Positions 47,175 through 57,879 of a DNA stretch of 64,000 nucleotides are shown piece by piece (position 1 is the stretch's first letter; every line of letters starts with the position of its first letter). Source of the DNA: Rhyzopertha dominica (lineage: Eukaryota; Arthropoda; Insecta; Coleoptera; Bostrichidae). The notes under the pieces are model-generated. The model searched no databases. It worked only from the letters and a program-made list of their open reading frames with translations, and was not told where the DNA came from. A program made the translations under genes and the position numbers. The stretch spans positions 40,755,325 to 40,819,324 of the forward strand of contig QCXZ01000064.1 of NCBI GenBank assembly GCA_025024175.1, given 5' to 3'.

Positions 47175-47379
47175 ATTACTTTTCTTTAAAAATTGATTCC
47201 ATCTGGCAAAAAGGCATAATGTTAAATCTAAAAACATCAAGGAGCCCGCTTGGAAGTTATCTGCATTGTAACATGGCAAAATTAGGCTATTAAGTCATTT
47301 TTAGAATATACCATTATAAATTCTAATTAACAGTATTTTTTATATTATTTGATGTATTTGGTTCGTTTTTTATAGCTAT

Positions 47380-47560
47380 GATTAGTGTTTATGTGTTATT
47401 TCGGTCTTGTTTCGAGGTGGTGTATCGTTTGTCCAGTGTACATTTTTTTTCACATTTGTTACAGTTAATTTGGTATATTGCTTGGTTTATTGTAATTCAT
47501 CTACTTCTATGTATGATATCGAGGTTGCATTCTTTTACAAGTTTTTCTATTTTGTGCAAC
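47380..47560 (-). pseudogene. Penelope-like element GIY-YIG endonuclease remnant
   Basis: On the minus strand, about 47560-47380 reads YIQGQLHKIEKLVKECNLDI, then IYQINCNKCEKK, and after a frameshift in an A/T homopolymer MYTGQTIHHLETRPK. This follows the PLE layout: linker with PYV-x-G-x-SEKI-x..-L, then IYKI-x-C-x-x-C, then YIGQT-x-R-x-L-x-TR, the start of the GIY-YIG nuclease. The reverse transcriptase is not recognisable upstream. Identification rests on motif order; it is a short dead fragment. Confidence 0.6.
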
Positions 47561-48299
47561 TGTCCTTGAATATATAGTATACTAGTAAAATGTTCTCTTT
47601 TTGTAGGTTTTTCATTTTTATTTTGGCAAATCATGATGTTATATAAATTATATGTTTGTTTTTTTACTAATAATTTATTAATTGAGTGGGGTATTTATTA
47701 TTTTGAAGCCAATTTTTGGCTTTCTATATTGAGTCATTGTGAAATTCTAGATTTGTTAGTTTTATTTTTACTGGCAAGGACTGCAGAGCAGAAACAGGAG
47801 TTTATTTTCGCTTAAATGATAAAGCAAGGGAATTCTGTTCAAAAACTGGAAGGTAATTTGAAACGGGTAATTCCTAAGAGAAGTTAATCAGATTATAAAT
47901 GAGTATATCAATCATTTAGTTTTAAGTATTCATAAAGTAACTATGAAAGGAATCGTACAGTAGGTTTGCTTTTACGTAGATAAATATTTATTTATATTGT
48001 TTTTAGTTATAGGATATTGTCCTTTTTATTTGGTTTCCTATCATATTAAGATCAAGCCACAGGCTTTAAGAAAATAAGATATTGTTTGTAAAATTACATA
48101 CAGGCGTATACATATCTCAGATGATGTTAAAAAAAAACAAAAGAAATAATAATAAGCACCACTAAGTTGCTCTGTACCAGTATGCGATCATTTCCGATTT
48201 ATTAACTTTACATTTTCGCATACCTTACTGATTGCAATGGCACTATTGTTACTGTCATTATTATTGGCATGACTCCGTATTACCATTACTAATTTTGCT

Positions 48300-48560
48300 T
48301 CGCTAGATCTTATTACATAACTGTACCACACCCTTACCCACGAGCTTCTCCGGTATTGATTTAACAGTTAAGATGGCGGTGGTAAGAGAGACATCTTAGC
48401 ATCGGAGAGGGACCTTCATCGTTCGGATAATTAAATATATGCAAATGCATCTCGGGATTATATCATGAACTCTCCCCATGCACGCAGCTATAAAATGCTT
48501 TCTCACTGCAGGGTCTGTCTCTGTCTACTAGACTACAGCACGTGTCGAATATACGAATAG
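48300..48560 (+). promoter_or_regulatory. possible core promoter or enhancer-like segment
   Basis: A less AT-rich patch contains AAGATGGCGG (YY1/pho-like, about 48371), ATATGCAAATGCAT (octamer-like, about 48437), CTATAAAATGC (TATA-like, about 48490) and, some 30 bp further on, CTGCAGGGTCTGTC. Spacing fits a TATA promoter, but no initiator of insect type (TCAGT) is clear and no ORF follows. Speculative. Confidence 0.25.
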
Positions 48561-48565
48561 TACTC

Positions 48566-48800
48566 TACAGGGTGTGTCAAGGAACTAACAGGTAGCCAGC
48601 TATACCTTTGAAAAAAAAATTGCAGACTGTAGTTTCAGACTAGGTTCATTCAGTTTAAAATACTTTCACTTCTTTGGATACTTCCGCTAATATGTCATTT
48701 TCATTACCTTAACAGGGGCACGCTGTATGTCTCGTTATTTTTTAAAACTTTGGAAATCGCATAAACAACATATAATTTTTAGACCTACTATTCCGAGAAT
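48566..48800 (+). repeat. TACAGGGTGT-type element end
   Basis: TACAGGGTGTGTCAAGGAAC resembles mariner-type termini in insects and the ends at 42012 and 39251. The following 200 bp hold no transposase and no matching opposite end was seen, so this may be a solo end or a MITE. Confidence 0.3.
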
Positions 48801-49060
48801 TTAGCATTTTCTAAAAATTTGACGTTATCCGCATGTTTGTAAAAGTAAATATTTTCAAATCTAAAAATACGTAGAAAGATGCAGTTTGAGGCATTCAATT
48901 TGGCGTCCAATTTTCAATCTACAATTTGTTGTTTTTTTAACTATAATTTAATAAAAAAAATTAAATAACCATCGAGGACAAATTAATTTTTTAAATAGAG
49001 CGTTATATTTACTTAAATTGTACGGGGGTACTTAAGAAAATTTATGAAGAATNATTTATT

Positions 49061-49131
49061 GGTTTTCACCGAGAATTGAACTCGGGCGTTCAGATTTGAC
49101 CTCTGTTTCTCTGCCGCTGAGCTATGAAGGC
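49061..49131 (-). tRNA. tRNA-like sequence (pseudogene or SINE head), anticodon position TCA
   Basis: On the minus strand GCCTTCA-TA-GCTC-AGCGGCA-GAGA folds as acceptor and D arm, with A box TAGCTCAGCGG. ACAGA-GGTCAAA-TCTGA is the anticodon arm (TCA at positions 34-36, G instead of the invariant T33). CCGAG-TTCAATT-CTCGG is a perfect T arm with B box, and TGAAAAC closes the acceptor with two mismatches out of seven. Intact Pol III boxes but a damaged acceptor and loop suggest a tRNA pseudogene or the head of a tRNA-derived SINE, not a functional tRNA. Confidence 0.6.
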
Positions 49132-51770
49132 TGTGTCGAAAACTCGATGGGAGCGTATTATTAAGTGATGTTTTACTTAGAAAATGAGAAGTAAAGTCCC
49201 TAGATATATAAATATATAAATCTATGGACCTTAATGAGAAGGCCACTGCCACGCCATCCATTGCCAATACTATGGATACCATTGGATTCGAATTTGAATC
49301 CCAATTACTGGTACCTGCTGCGGCAGATAGATTTTGTGGCAGTAACATTATTTTAACCCAAATGTTACAAATTAAATTGTATTTTTCGTGGGTACTGAGG
49401 CAAGCAATTAAGATTCAAATGCCAATCCACTGGTGTCCATGGCATTGACAATAGATGACGTTGCAGTCTTTTCACTTTCTATGTAAAGCGCCAGTTAGTA
49501 ATAAAGACAATAAAATTTTCTACATATATTTGCCTGAGTACCCACGAAGTACACAACTTAATTTACAAAATACAGACAACAACATCTACGCATTCTAGTT
49601 GCATATAGTTATTATTATACTTCGTCGGAATCAGATTCGGGTGTGTTTCTGTTTCTATGATCTAATACGAAGTAGGCATTGACTGTTGCATTGTACAATA
49701 AAGTGACTCATCACTAGCAAATTAGAAGTTTACGGGTTGGTTAGTAGCACATTTCTTCATTTTTTTAGATAATTAAACAAAACGTCACTTTTTGGGTATA
49801 CAAATGACTGTTTTTTGGATTTAATAATAATCTACGATGAATGTGGAACAACAATCTGGCGAGTTTATGTAAAAAAAATATAAATCACCTAAGACTAACT
49901 AGAGTTTTTCCAAAAAGGCTATGAAGTAGTTGAACGAATTTTGAAACGTTTTTAACAAAATCTACTAAAAGTAAACTAATTGTCGACTATGTAGATAGAG
50001 AATTGACATTTGTAGCATATAGCATCTAACTAATTTTCTGCAGGATGTGCAGAAGAAGATTTAGGTATATATAAAACGGTGCAGAATCCTAAAAGAGAAA
50101 AATAACACGCTTGCAAATTACAACTTCTTCATACTTTAAGAGATGCAAACCTTAAGACATAAACATGGTTTTGAGAATGGTTCTTATTAAAACCAGAAGA
50201 AAATTATAATTTTGCTAAGCAGATCACATAGACAGAGGAGGCAAAGTTTTTAAAACAAAAATTGTTCATTTAAAATACACAGTATAGTCATATTTAATCC
50301 AAATTTTATTCCCACACGAATCTTGGATATTCGCTTTTACGAAGGAAGCCTCGATGCGAAAGTGATATTTTTAAATTAAGAAAGGTTAAAATTAATTTAA
50401 CTTTAATTTAAAGCCTTTAATATACAGTACCAAATCAGCGATCAATATATTGAAAAAGTCGTAGAAGAAATGTTCGGTAGTGATTTGATTGAAAATAATA
50501 GGCGGTACCTCAGCTATACCTATATGTGTATATTTGATGTTAGTTACTGCAATTACTTAGTTTTCATTATTCCTGTTCCCGCTCTATTTTTTATTGTTGC
50601 AGCTATATTTTTATTTTATTTGTTGTTGATTTCTGAGTAGGTATATGTTTTTCTAATTGTTATTCATTTTACGTTATTGATTATTCGCCAAAAATACCAT
50701 TAAAAACGAAAACCGAAAATATCTTCTGAACCTTTTAATCAAAGATACCTGATAAAAGAATGGAAGAGCATTAAATTCTTCTCCTGATGTACAAAAAAAA
50801 TATGGGTATTGAATCTTTCAAACACAGTACAAGCGTCAAAATTTAAAAGAAAACTATTAAATAGGGCAGAAACGGCTAGTCTACTACCACACATTACAAA
50901 AATTCACTGCTATACAAACACCAGCTACAGAACAGTATAACATGTAAATGGTGGTAACAATAATTGTTAGCGTTTTATGTCTCCTACCTGAAGCCATCTT
51001 TCCATTAAGCTGATTGTTGTTTTTCAAGCCAGTTCTCGAAACACGTTTACACCCTTTGCTCGTTGTACAATTAGCACTGTTCCACAGCACAAAATTACAT
51101 GAGAGTAATGCAGGTATCTTGCAATTTTCCAGATGGACGGGAATTGGCTGGATTGTNCAGATATTTCGTTTCAAGTCCAGCGTCCCAAAGAACAATATAG
51201 TATAAATGGTATACTCCTGTATCTCAATAATTATATTTAGTTTTATTAATTACTATATTACTAAAAAATTTCTTAGAGCTGCTCAAACTTGGCTTACTTG
51301 GCTTGTCCTTGTGTTACAAATTATTGCATTGTGTTGAGTAAAATATATGCAAAAGTTATTGTGGATTTTATGTAAGAATAAGTAATCATGTTTTATTTTT
51401 TAATTAATTAATTTAAGTCCAGCTATTTCAAAAATTTATCCTGACATTTAGGTTTTCCAATCTGGCAACCCCGTCTTCAGAAGTAATAATAAAATAGAAC
51501 AAAAATAGAACTAGTAAACAATAAAACATCAGTTGGATGATTTCGGTCAAATGAATTAAACAAAATTAATCCGTCGTCATACTAATCATTTTTTTGAAAA
51601 ATAATCAACATTATGTGAAAATAGCGCCATAGTTGATAACAGAGTCATTATTCCGAGCGCATATATTACAATTACAAGTTCCGATTTTTTTGCATTTTCG
51701 ACTACGAATGCTATCCATTGCGTTAGTTTTTTCTTGTATGAAAGACATAAGAAGGTCAAATTAGTTATAA
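49132..51770. other. AT-rich interval, nothing recognised
   Basis: Two opposed frames at 50884-51195 (minus) and 51014-51205 (plus) overlap the same slightly GC-richer patch and lack recognised domains. The frame at 49224-49448 is likewise unremarkable. Confidence 0.5.
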
Positions 51771-51780
51771 GAATCATAGC

Positions 51781-52035
51781 GGTCGAGGCTTTCACGACTG
51801 TTGTCCATAGTAGCAGTTTATTCCGGGTTAGTTGGTCGTAGTCGTGGCGATTTCATCTGCGCCGACGTTTCGGCTACTGTTACGATGAGCATCTTTAGAG
51901 CTGAGTTCATAGTCGAGGCCGTAGTTGCCTTATTATGAACACAAACAGAAAATGCTCACCACAGAAGTGGGCGAAACATTACCAAAAACAGAAATCGTTA
52001 TGACCGCGGCCAACTAACCCAAAATCAGTTGAGAC
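51781..52035. mobile_element. Penelope-like foldback P5
   Basis: The left end GGTCGAGGCTTTCACGACTG parallels the reverse complement of the P3/P4 end (GGTTTGAAGGCTTCCGTGAT) and is followed by TTCCGGGTTAG. Arms GTTAGTTGG...CGATTTC (from 51828) and GAAATCG...CCAACTAAC (to 52018) form the foldback. On the minus strand CTAAAGATGCTCATCG leads to AGCCGAAACGTCGGC, a hammerhead-like core with G5 changed to A. The centre also holds GCGAAACATT on the plus strand. No clear target duplication. More diverged than P3 and P4. Confidence 0.6.
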
Positions 52036-52539
52036 TTCACTAATATGGGTCATAATGTACTTCAGTAATATTTTTCTTTATGGATTCCTCTGGCTTCACA
52101 AACAGCTTTCACCTGCACTAATTCTTTCTATTAGTGAACCACTTTGACTAGGTGTCAAATAGGATCAGTACTAAGTGTAGACTTGTATTGAACTTTCATA
52201 CTTGCATTGACTAATCGTCTTCTATACAGTAGGATTTGTCTATAATTACATGTATAACTCTGGCACCCTTTTCTTACTTCCACGGGTACTGGTAACTTTA
52301 TCTCTTTTTACCTGTCTTGTCTCATTTCATATGTTTCTATGCTTATATAATTAGTTAGTAGTTCTAATAACATTACCACTTCATCGCCTCCAAGTTTCTC
52401 ATTTGCAATTTTCAAAATCCGTTCACCTCTTGTTGCCGTAGCTAACTAAATTGAATGATGATTTCTGTAAGAATCTTTACTTTTCTAAAATTTATTGTAT
52501 CATATTAATTTAAACGTTCAGTAGATAACCATTAACCAC

Positions 52540-52960
52540 GGCTATAGAAATTGAGTGCAGCTCAGCACGACGCCGCCGAACCATGAGCGCGGCGTCGAAA
52601 CTATATTTCAAATACATATTCAAATTCCCAAACGGCCGAACGCTCTCGCCTCTGAATAACATTCTCCCTGGAAGCGCTATCTCGCGGGCCCTTACGGCAT
52701 AGATTCACAGATGAAATGCCTTTGATATTGTAACGGCATTAGCAAGTTAATAATTTATATCGTGTTTTGTACTTGCAATTCGCCATTAGTTCCTTGCGAT
52801 ATCGCCCGGATCTTGTGCAAACGCTCTAACCGTAACGGCGTAATTGGAACTGGTCGGAGTAAGTTGGCAGACAACTATAAAACGAACGTTATCTTCCGGT
52901 CGTTCCAGTTTCAGGGTTCTCGTCGGATGCTGTAAATATAATGGGTTACACTCTTCCAGT
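52540..52960. other. GC/CpG-richer island, candidate conserved non-coding element
   Basis: CACGACGCCGCCGAACC, GAGCGCGGCGTCG, TATCTCGCGGGCCC, GATATCGCCCGGATC and CTAACCGTAACGGCG alternate with TAAT words (GTTAATAATTTATATCG). Stops occur in all frames for most of its length. It looks like a conserved regulatory block. No transposon ends were seen. Confidence 0.4.
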
Positions 52961-53319
52961 AATATTGATCTTGATGCAGTCTTCTATGTTCCACTGTCTG
53001 TTGTATATAATATCTTACTGGTTGAAAATTTTCTTCGCAGAAAAAAAAACTAAATCTATATTTCATGATTGTGTTGCTTATGTAACCGTCACATTTAATT
53101 GCCCAGAGATGTTATATAAGTAAACCTAATCATATTAATTTTAAGATTGGAGCTAGGAGAAGGCAAATTAACTCAAAGTTAATTATTCACTCAAACTGCC
53201 ACTGCAGGAGACAGATAAATCTTAACATTTTAAATAAAAGGCATCCATTGAAAAATATCATCAAGGCGCTATTTAGAAAACACTACCATGAAAATGGTCG
53301 CAGATTAGATTCAATGCGA

Positions 53320-53490
53320 GGTAGCAGGAATTTTTTCGTGAATTCCTCCACTCGGACAGCGAACGACTGTTCATTCGAAAGCTGACATTTCAAATATAGC
53401 AAACATAATATTGATCGATTATGTTAGCGTAAGCAATGAATCAGATCGCTTTTTCGCGCCGCCCCGTCTTCATCCGTCAAGAAATCATAA
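53320..53490. other. small GC-richer island
   Basis: Contains CGAACGACTGTTCATTCG, ATTGATCGATTATG and TTCGCGCCGCCCCGTC. Same style as the 52.5 and 55.1 kb islands; no coding potential. Confidence 0.3.
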
Positions 53491-54010
53491 GCGACTTGAT
53501 GACTTTTTTAACTTTTTTAATGTTGATTAGATGTTAATAACTTCTTGAAATTTGCTTGGAATAACAAACCTGACAAGTTACTATTATTAATATATCAGTA
53601 TTCGAGTGAAAAATAGCTTTTGAGCTATTTTTACGTGTAATGAGCATTACTAAAACAAACTACTATTTCACAAACTGGTATTATTTATTCCAGATGTATA
53701 GATTAGAAGTACGTTTTGATCTTATATTACTAAAGCAATTAGTATGGGAAGAAGGGGTTAGCTGATTGAAATCAAAGCGCATCACACTGTTGGTTCGGAT
53801 GGCACTGAAGTTACTATTATGAATTAATGTTGCGCATTGAGGTTTTACGCCTATCTACAAGTGTATAAGTACAGCTATAGAGTAATCTTGTTTTCCTAGT
53901 GCATAGAAAAACTCAAACGTAATTGTAAATTTTAAACCTATTTATTAGCATACTATCTACCTTATATTAGTTCAGGAAAAAAATTAAATAAGCAACTCCG
54001 ATCACATGAT

Positions 54011-54050
54011 TAGTGCTTCAGTCTCGGTGCTACGATATCGAAACTTGAGT

Positions 54051-54083
<33 letters not shown>

Positions 54084-54624
54084 AATATATAGTTTCTTTG
54101 GTCTCAGTCTCCGTCTACTTACTCTCGGTCTCGGTCTCGTGACGAGTTCTGATAAGTGGTGGTATTCCCAATATTTTTCAAATCCCGATATGTTTCTTTT
54201 ACAAGAATGTCATCAAAGGCGATATTAGAAATATTTACAACTAAAGTGCATCGTAAATATCTTGAGATATATCTTTTACAGTTACACGCTGGTGGTTACG
54301 GGTGATCAAGCTTGGTATTTCAGTATTTGTCCTCTGTAACTTTTTCTTTTAAAATAACAGTGCAGCACACCAAATACATTTGTAAGCCGTACTAAAATTA
54401 TATGCGATAATATATTTGTGTTGGCATAAATATGTCAAAATGGCCATTATTTATCAGATTCTTATAATCTTTTTGCATACACTGATTTGAAAAGTATATA
54501 CTTTTGTATATATTAATTAATTTGAGAGATTTTTTATAAATTATGGTATCAAGTTGATCGTGCAAGTAACTAAATTTTGCTATCCGCTCCATCACAGTTG
54601 GTCATAATTGACAACAAAATGCAT
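54011..54624. mobile_element. partial copy of hAT-like element H3, inverse orientation
   Basis: It begins with the terminus TAGTGCTTC (54011-54019), followed by the GGTCTC array (to about 54139). It then follows the reverse complement of 46571-47174 closely, including ATCTTGAGATATATCTT and CAAGCTTGGTATTTC, and stops abruptly at ATGCAT (54624), where H3 continues. The opposite terminus is absent, so this copy is truncated. Beyond 54624 the sequence is unrelated. Confidence 0.85.
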
Positions 54625-55099
54625 CTTACTTACGAATGGAACACGGTGTACCACAGGACGTGCAGTGGCTCTGCTCTCTTTTATTCTAGCAATAGTTGAC
54701 TTGAACGACACTTTGGCTAATAACCTTTGAAGACTCGTACTCAATGAAAAAAGCAATATTCTTAAAACTGAATGCTTAAATTACACATTGCTGATAAAAT
54801 ATATATCTTCGTGTAAAATATGATTCAGATTTTATTTTGTACAAAGGTATTCATAGTTTATGGTAGTTTTCTTACTGAGCAGTTTTCAGTTACATTGCAC
54901 ATAATGGTAGCAGGCTAAACTAAAATGTAGCTAAAGTCTTTACTCTTTCATTAAACAAACTTAGTGAAAAGCAAAAAATATCCTGTTCTCTAACTAATAA
55001 TACATAATTTCCAACATCACACAACGGCTAAATGCAAAACAAAAGTGGCAACGGCAACCTCAATTTCCAACTGTATAAAACCTCCTTCCTGAGTAAAGA

Positions 55100-55365
55100 C
55101 AATATTAGCGGAAAATTCTCCGGTGGCGACTCGAGCGGCCGCTGATTGAATTAAAAGTTGCTCGGAGTTGAATACTCAAATCAACAGCGAATTAACAGGC
55201 GCTTCATAATTCGATAATACCGCGCGAAAAGTTCGTTTTCATTCGGGAGGTGTTGCGCTTCTCATTAAAGGTTTTCAACTAATGTTTCATTCGAACGGAC
55301 GGCGCTTTAAATGAACAATTAGCCGTAATTATGTAATAGCGGTTGTTCATATTTAGAAAAAAGGT
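55100..55365. other. GC/CpG-richer island, candidate conserved non-coding element
   Basis: Holds GGTGGCGACTCGAGCGGCC, TACCGCGCGAAAAG, GAACGGACGGCGCTTTAAAT and the homeodomain-like run GAACAATTAGCCGTAATTAT. Stops in all frames. CTCGAG and GCGGCCGC overlap at 55130-55142, discussed separately. Probably regulatory, by analogy with other islands here. Confidence 0.4.
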
Positions 55366-55484
55366 CAGTAATATACTTAAGAGAAAATGTCATAAAGTCC
55401 TTGTAAAAAATTTTTATTTTACAACTTTAACTGTGCTTCAAAGGATTACTGAGAAGCACATCATTTACGATACCCTGTAACACT

Positions 55485-55720
55485 TGTTAGATTAACAGTA
55501 GGTATATGTGTTACGGACAAAGACGATAATCCTGCCAATGACGTAATTGGCCAGTCAATGATGATAAGTCCAGTCAAGTTGGACATTATCCATAATGACC
55601 TGTCAATAACGATAATGTCCATATAATTTAGGCAATATTGATAATTCATAGGTACAAGCGCGTTGTTAACATCGTTGTCCGGGCCATGTCGTCATTGCCC
55701 GTTGAACAGCGACTAATGAT
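55485..55720. repeat. ATAATGTCC / CAATGACG quasi-repeat segment
   Basis: Degenerate words recur on both strands: GACGATAATCCTGCCAATGACG, CAGTCAATGATGATAAGTCC, GGACATTATCC, CTGTCAATAACGATAATGTCC, TCGTCATTGCCC. This self-similar layout resembles the subterminal regions of the hAT-like elements here. No clean termini were found. Confidence 0.4.
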
Positions 55721-55879
55721 GATAAAACATAAAGTTAGGTTATGTTAGAGGCACCCGCAAGGAAGAAGAATATGTTCTAGGAAATTTGATTGACACGTGA
55801 TAATTACTGGAAAATATTGAGGATGCTTTAAAGTTTACAGATACCTACTACTAGTACTAAGTGGAGGGTGATGAGAATC

Positions 55880-56175
55880 GATATCATTAGGTAGGTATCG
55901 ATATTCGATACCAGTGTGGTATGTGTACTACTCAAAAGTATCGAAGTATCAAAAGTGTATCAAAAGTATCAAAGTATCAAAAGTATCAAAGTATCAAAAG
56001 TATCGAAAGTATCAAAAGTATCGAAAGTATCGAAGTATCCAAAGTACCTAAAGTATTGAATGCATCAAAAGCATCATTACTAGTATCGAAGGTATCAAAA
56101 GTATAGAAGTATAAAAAATATCGAAGTATTGAAAGTATCGAATGTATCAAAGGTATCAAAGTTGCTTCACAGTAT
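55880..56175. repeat. AAGTATCR degenerate tandem array (hAT subterminal type)
   Basis: After AGGTAGGTATCGATATTCGA come over twenty copies of variants of AAAGTATC and GAAGTATC, ending TATCAAAGTTGCTTCAC. That last block is the reverse complement of the start of the 33960 array. The 61-codon frame here (repeating KVSKY/SIKSIES) is a by-product of the tandem repeat. Confidence 0.8.
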
Positions 56176-57284
56176 ATAGGTGCTATAAATCAATGGTTAA
56201 ATTATTAAAATAGGAATAGTTTGGAATATGCTAAGGCGCATGTACTATACATCATATGTTAAATCCAGTTATAACTACTAACCATCTACATATTTAATTA
56301 ACCTCATCTAAACCTAATCCAAGCAAATTTATTTACTTTTTATTTATTTTATGCTTGTGGTGTATTTTTATCAATTTAATGTGTGCATTGTCCACCTACC
56401 TGTTTATGTAGGTGTAAGTGGTAGATAATCATAGCACTAAATAAATAATAACTAATAACAGTAACAGCCTAACAGCTTGCTTTGTAAAACACAAAGGTGC
56501 TTTATATTGAAAAACACAACTCAACTTTTTACACATATATAATATTTAAATACACATATAATAAAACATACTACATCCGTAAAAATACTAACATTAAAAG
56601 AAAGGTCAATCAACAGGAAATTAAACTCAGCTATAAACAAAAAGACAATTATGTATATAACTATATACATGGTGTAAAAAGTATTAAGACAGTTCGAAAA
56701 AATCTAGCGAGTATTGAACAAAAACACTTGGACAGATCTGTTTTTATTTTTTTATGCAGGTTTTATCTAATATTTAGTTGATTTATGTTTTCAGTTATTT
56801 GTAAAATATAGTATAATTAGCGATTTTGTAAAATAGCAGCCACCACTTTTTTAGAAGGAATCGATAGAATTTCCTGTTCTAAATACGTTGAGAGCCCATA
56901 CATGAAGTGTTTAATTACACCTAGTAAAAGTGGGGATTCTGTATATTTTAAATTCTTTATTTATTTATTTTTAATCCTTTATAATAGGGGAGTTAATTTA
57001 TTACTCTTCATAATTTTTCATAGTAGATAGTAGGTTCTATATATGTGTTATCGTTGTATTGAGTAGGTACGTTCTATTTTATCGATTTTTATTGAAAAAA
57101 AAATCGATTACACCAAATCTCTCAAACAATTCAATAGGTAAGTTATTCTTATGTTAGGTAAACTCTCGAAAAATAATGATAATAAGAATTTACCTATACC
57201 AGCGTTTTTGTTTAAAACCCACCAGTTTTATTAATATTCTCATTACTATTTTCAACGCCGATACTTTGGATCAACACATTTGAT

Positions 57285-57608
57285 GCTTTTGATATCTTTG
57301 AATACTTTCAATACTTCAATACCACGACAAAGTGGTATCGATACTCGATACAGGCAAAGGTAACGATACTTTGAGTAAGTATCGACACTCTGCCCAGGCC
57401 ATATCAATGCTTCATTTTCAATATATTTGATACTTTCGGTACTTCAGATAATTTTGAATNCTTTTGATACCTTTGAATACTTTCAGACTTCGCTACTTTT
57501 GAATACTTTCGATACTTCAATACCACGACAATGTGATATCGATACTCGATACGGCCGAAGGTATCGATACTTTGAGTAAGTATCGATACCTACTTTGTTA
57601 AGCCCTAG
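57285..57608. repeat. two tandem modules of the GTATCGA quasi-repeat with terminus
   Basis: Two direct copies of a roughly 150 bp module share ATACTTCAATACCACGACAA, GATATCGATACTCGATAC and GATACTTTGAGTAAGTATCG. The second ends ACCTACTTTGTTAAGCCCTA at about 57608, a possible hAT-type terminus (reverse complement TAGGGCTTAAC). With the array at 55880 in opposite orientation, the two could bound one element of about 1.7 kb. No matching 8 bp duplication was found. Confidence 0.6.
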
Positions 57609-57876
57609 TCATAATATCATAATGACCCATTCCTGGTGTTTTACAGTTAGCTTTTTCCTTTTTGACCCAGGTCATCCGGTTTTTGTTTAAACGCTTTATC
57701 CTATCATAAGATCTGCATTCGTGAACGAAGCAAGCGCGAGCCCTGAAGGACTCCCAGGGATAAACACTTTTAAACGTCGTCATGATTCCGTCCATTATCC
57801 CCAACGGCAGTCCTCGCTCGTTCCCAAGTGCTACGGATACGGTCGCCATCAAAGCAAACGACAACAAATAATTCAA
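57598..57876 (-). CDS. possible small secreted-protein exon (unconfirmed)
   Basis: An open minus-strand frame enters after TGA near 57920 and reads LNYLLSFALMATVSVALG, a good signal-peptide-like segment, then NERGLPLGIMDGIMTTFKSV and a basic region with three cysteines (ACFVHECRSYDRIKRLNKNR, then KKEKANCKTPG). The only ATG near the hydrophobic segment lies inside it (MATVSV, 57849), so a true start would need an upstream exon. GTCAG just before could act as a splice acceptor. The end runs into the GTATCGA repeat. No family recognised; it could be chance within a GC-richer block. Confidence 0.25.
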   Translation of the reverse strand: MNYLLSFALMATVSVALGNERGLPLGIMDGIMTTFKSVYPWESFRARACFVHECRSYDRIKRLNKNRMTWVKKEKANCKTPGMGHYDIMTRA

Positions 57877-57879
57877 CTC

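Noticed and set aside
55440..55460. GAAGCACATCAT as the missing right end of the inverse H3 copy
   Set aside because: The 8-mer CACATCAT is close to CACATGAT at the left end, but the TIR would then be incomplete, and sequence between 54624 and 55440 does not match H3.
55921..56106. 61-codon repetitive serine/lysine/valine frame
   Set aside because: It is the translation of the AAGTATC array.
55880..56175. CRISPR-like or satellite array
   Set aside because: Units are 8-10 bp, degenerate and without spacers, and the array is attached to a transposon-type flank.
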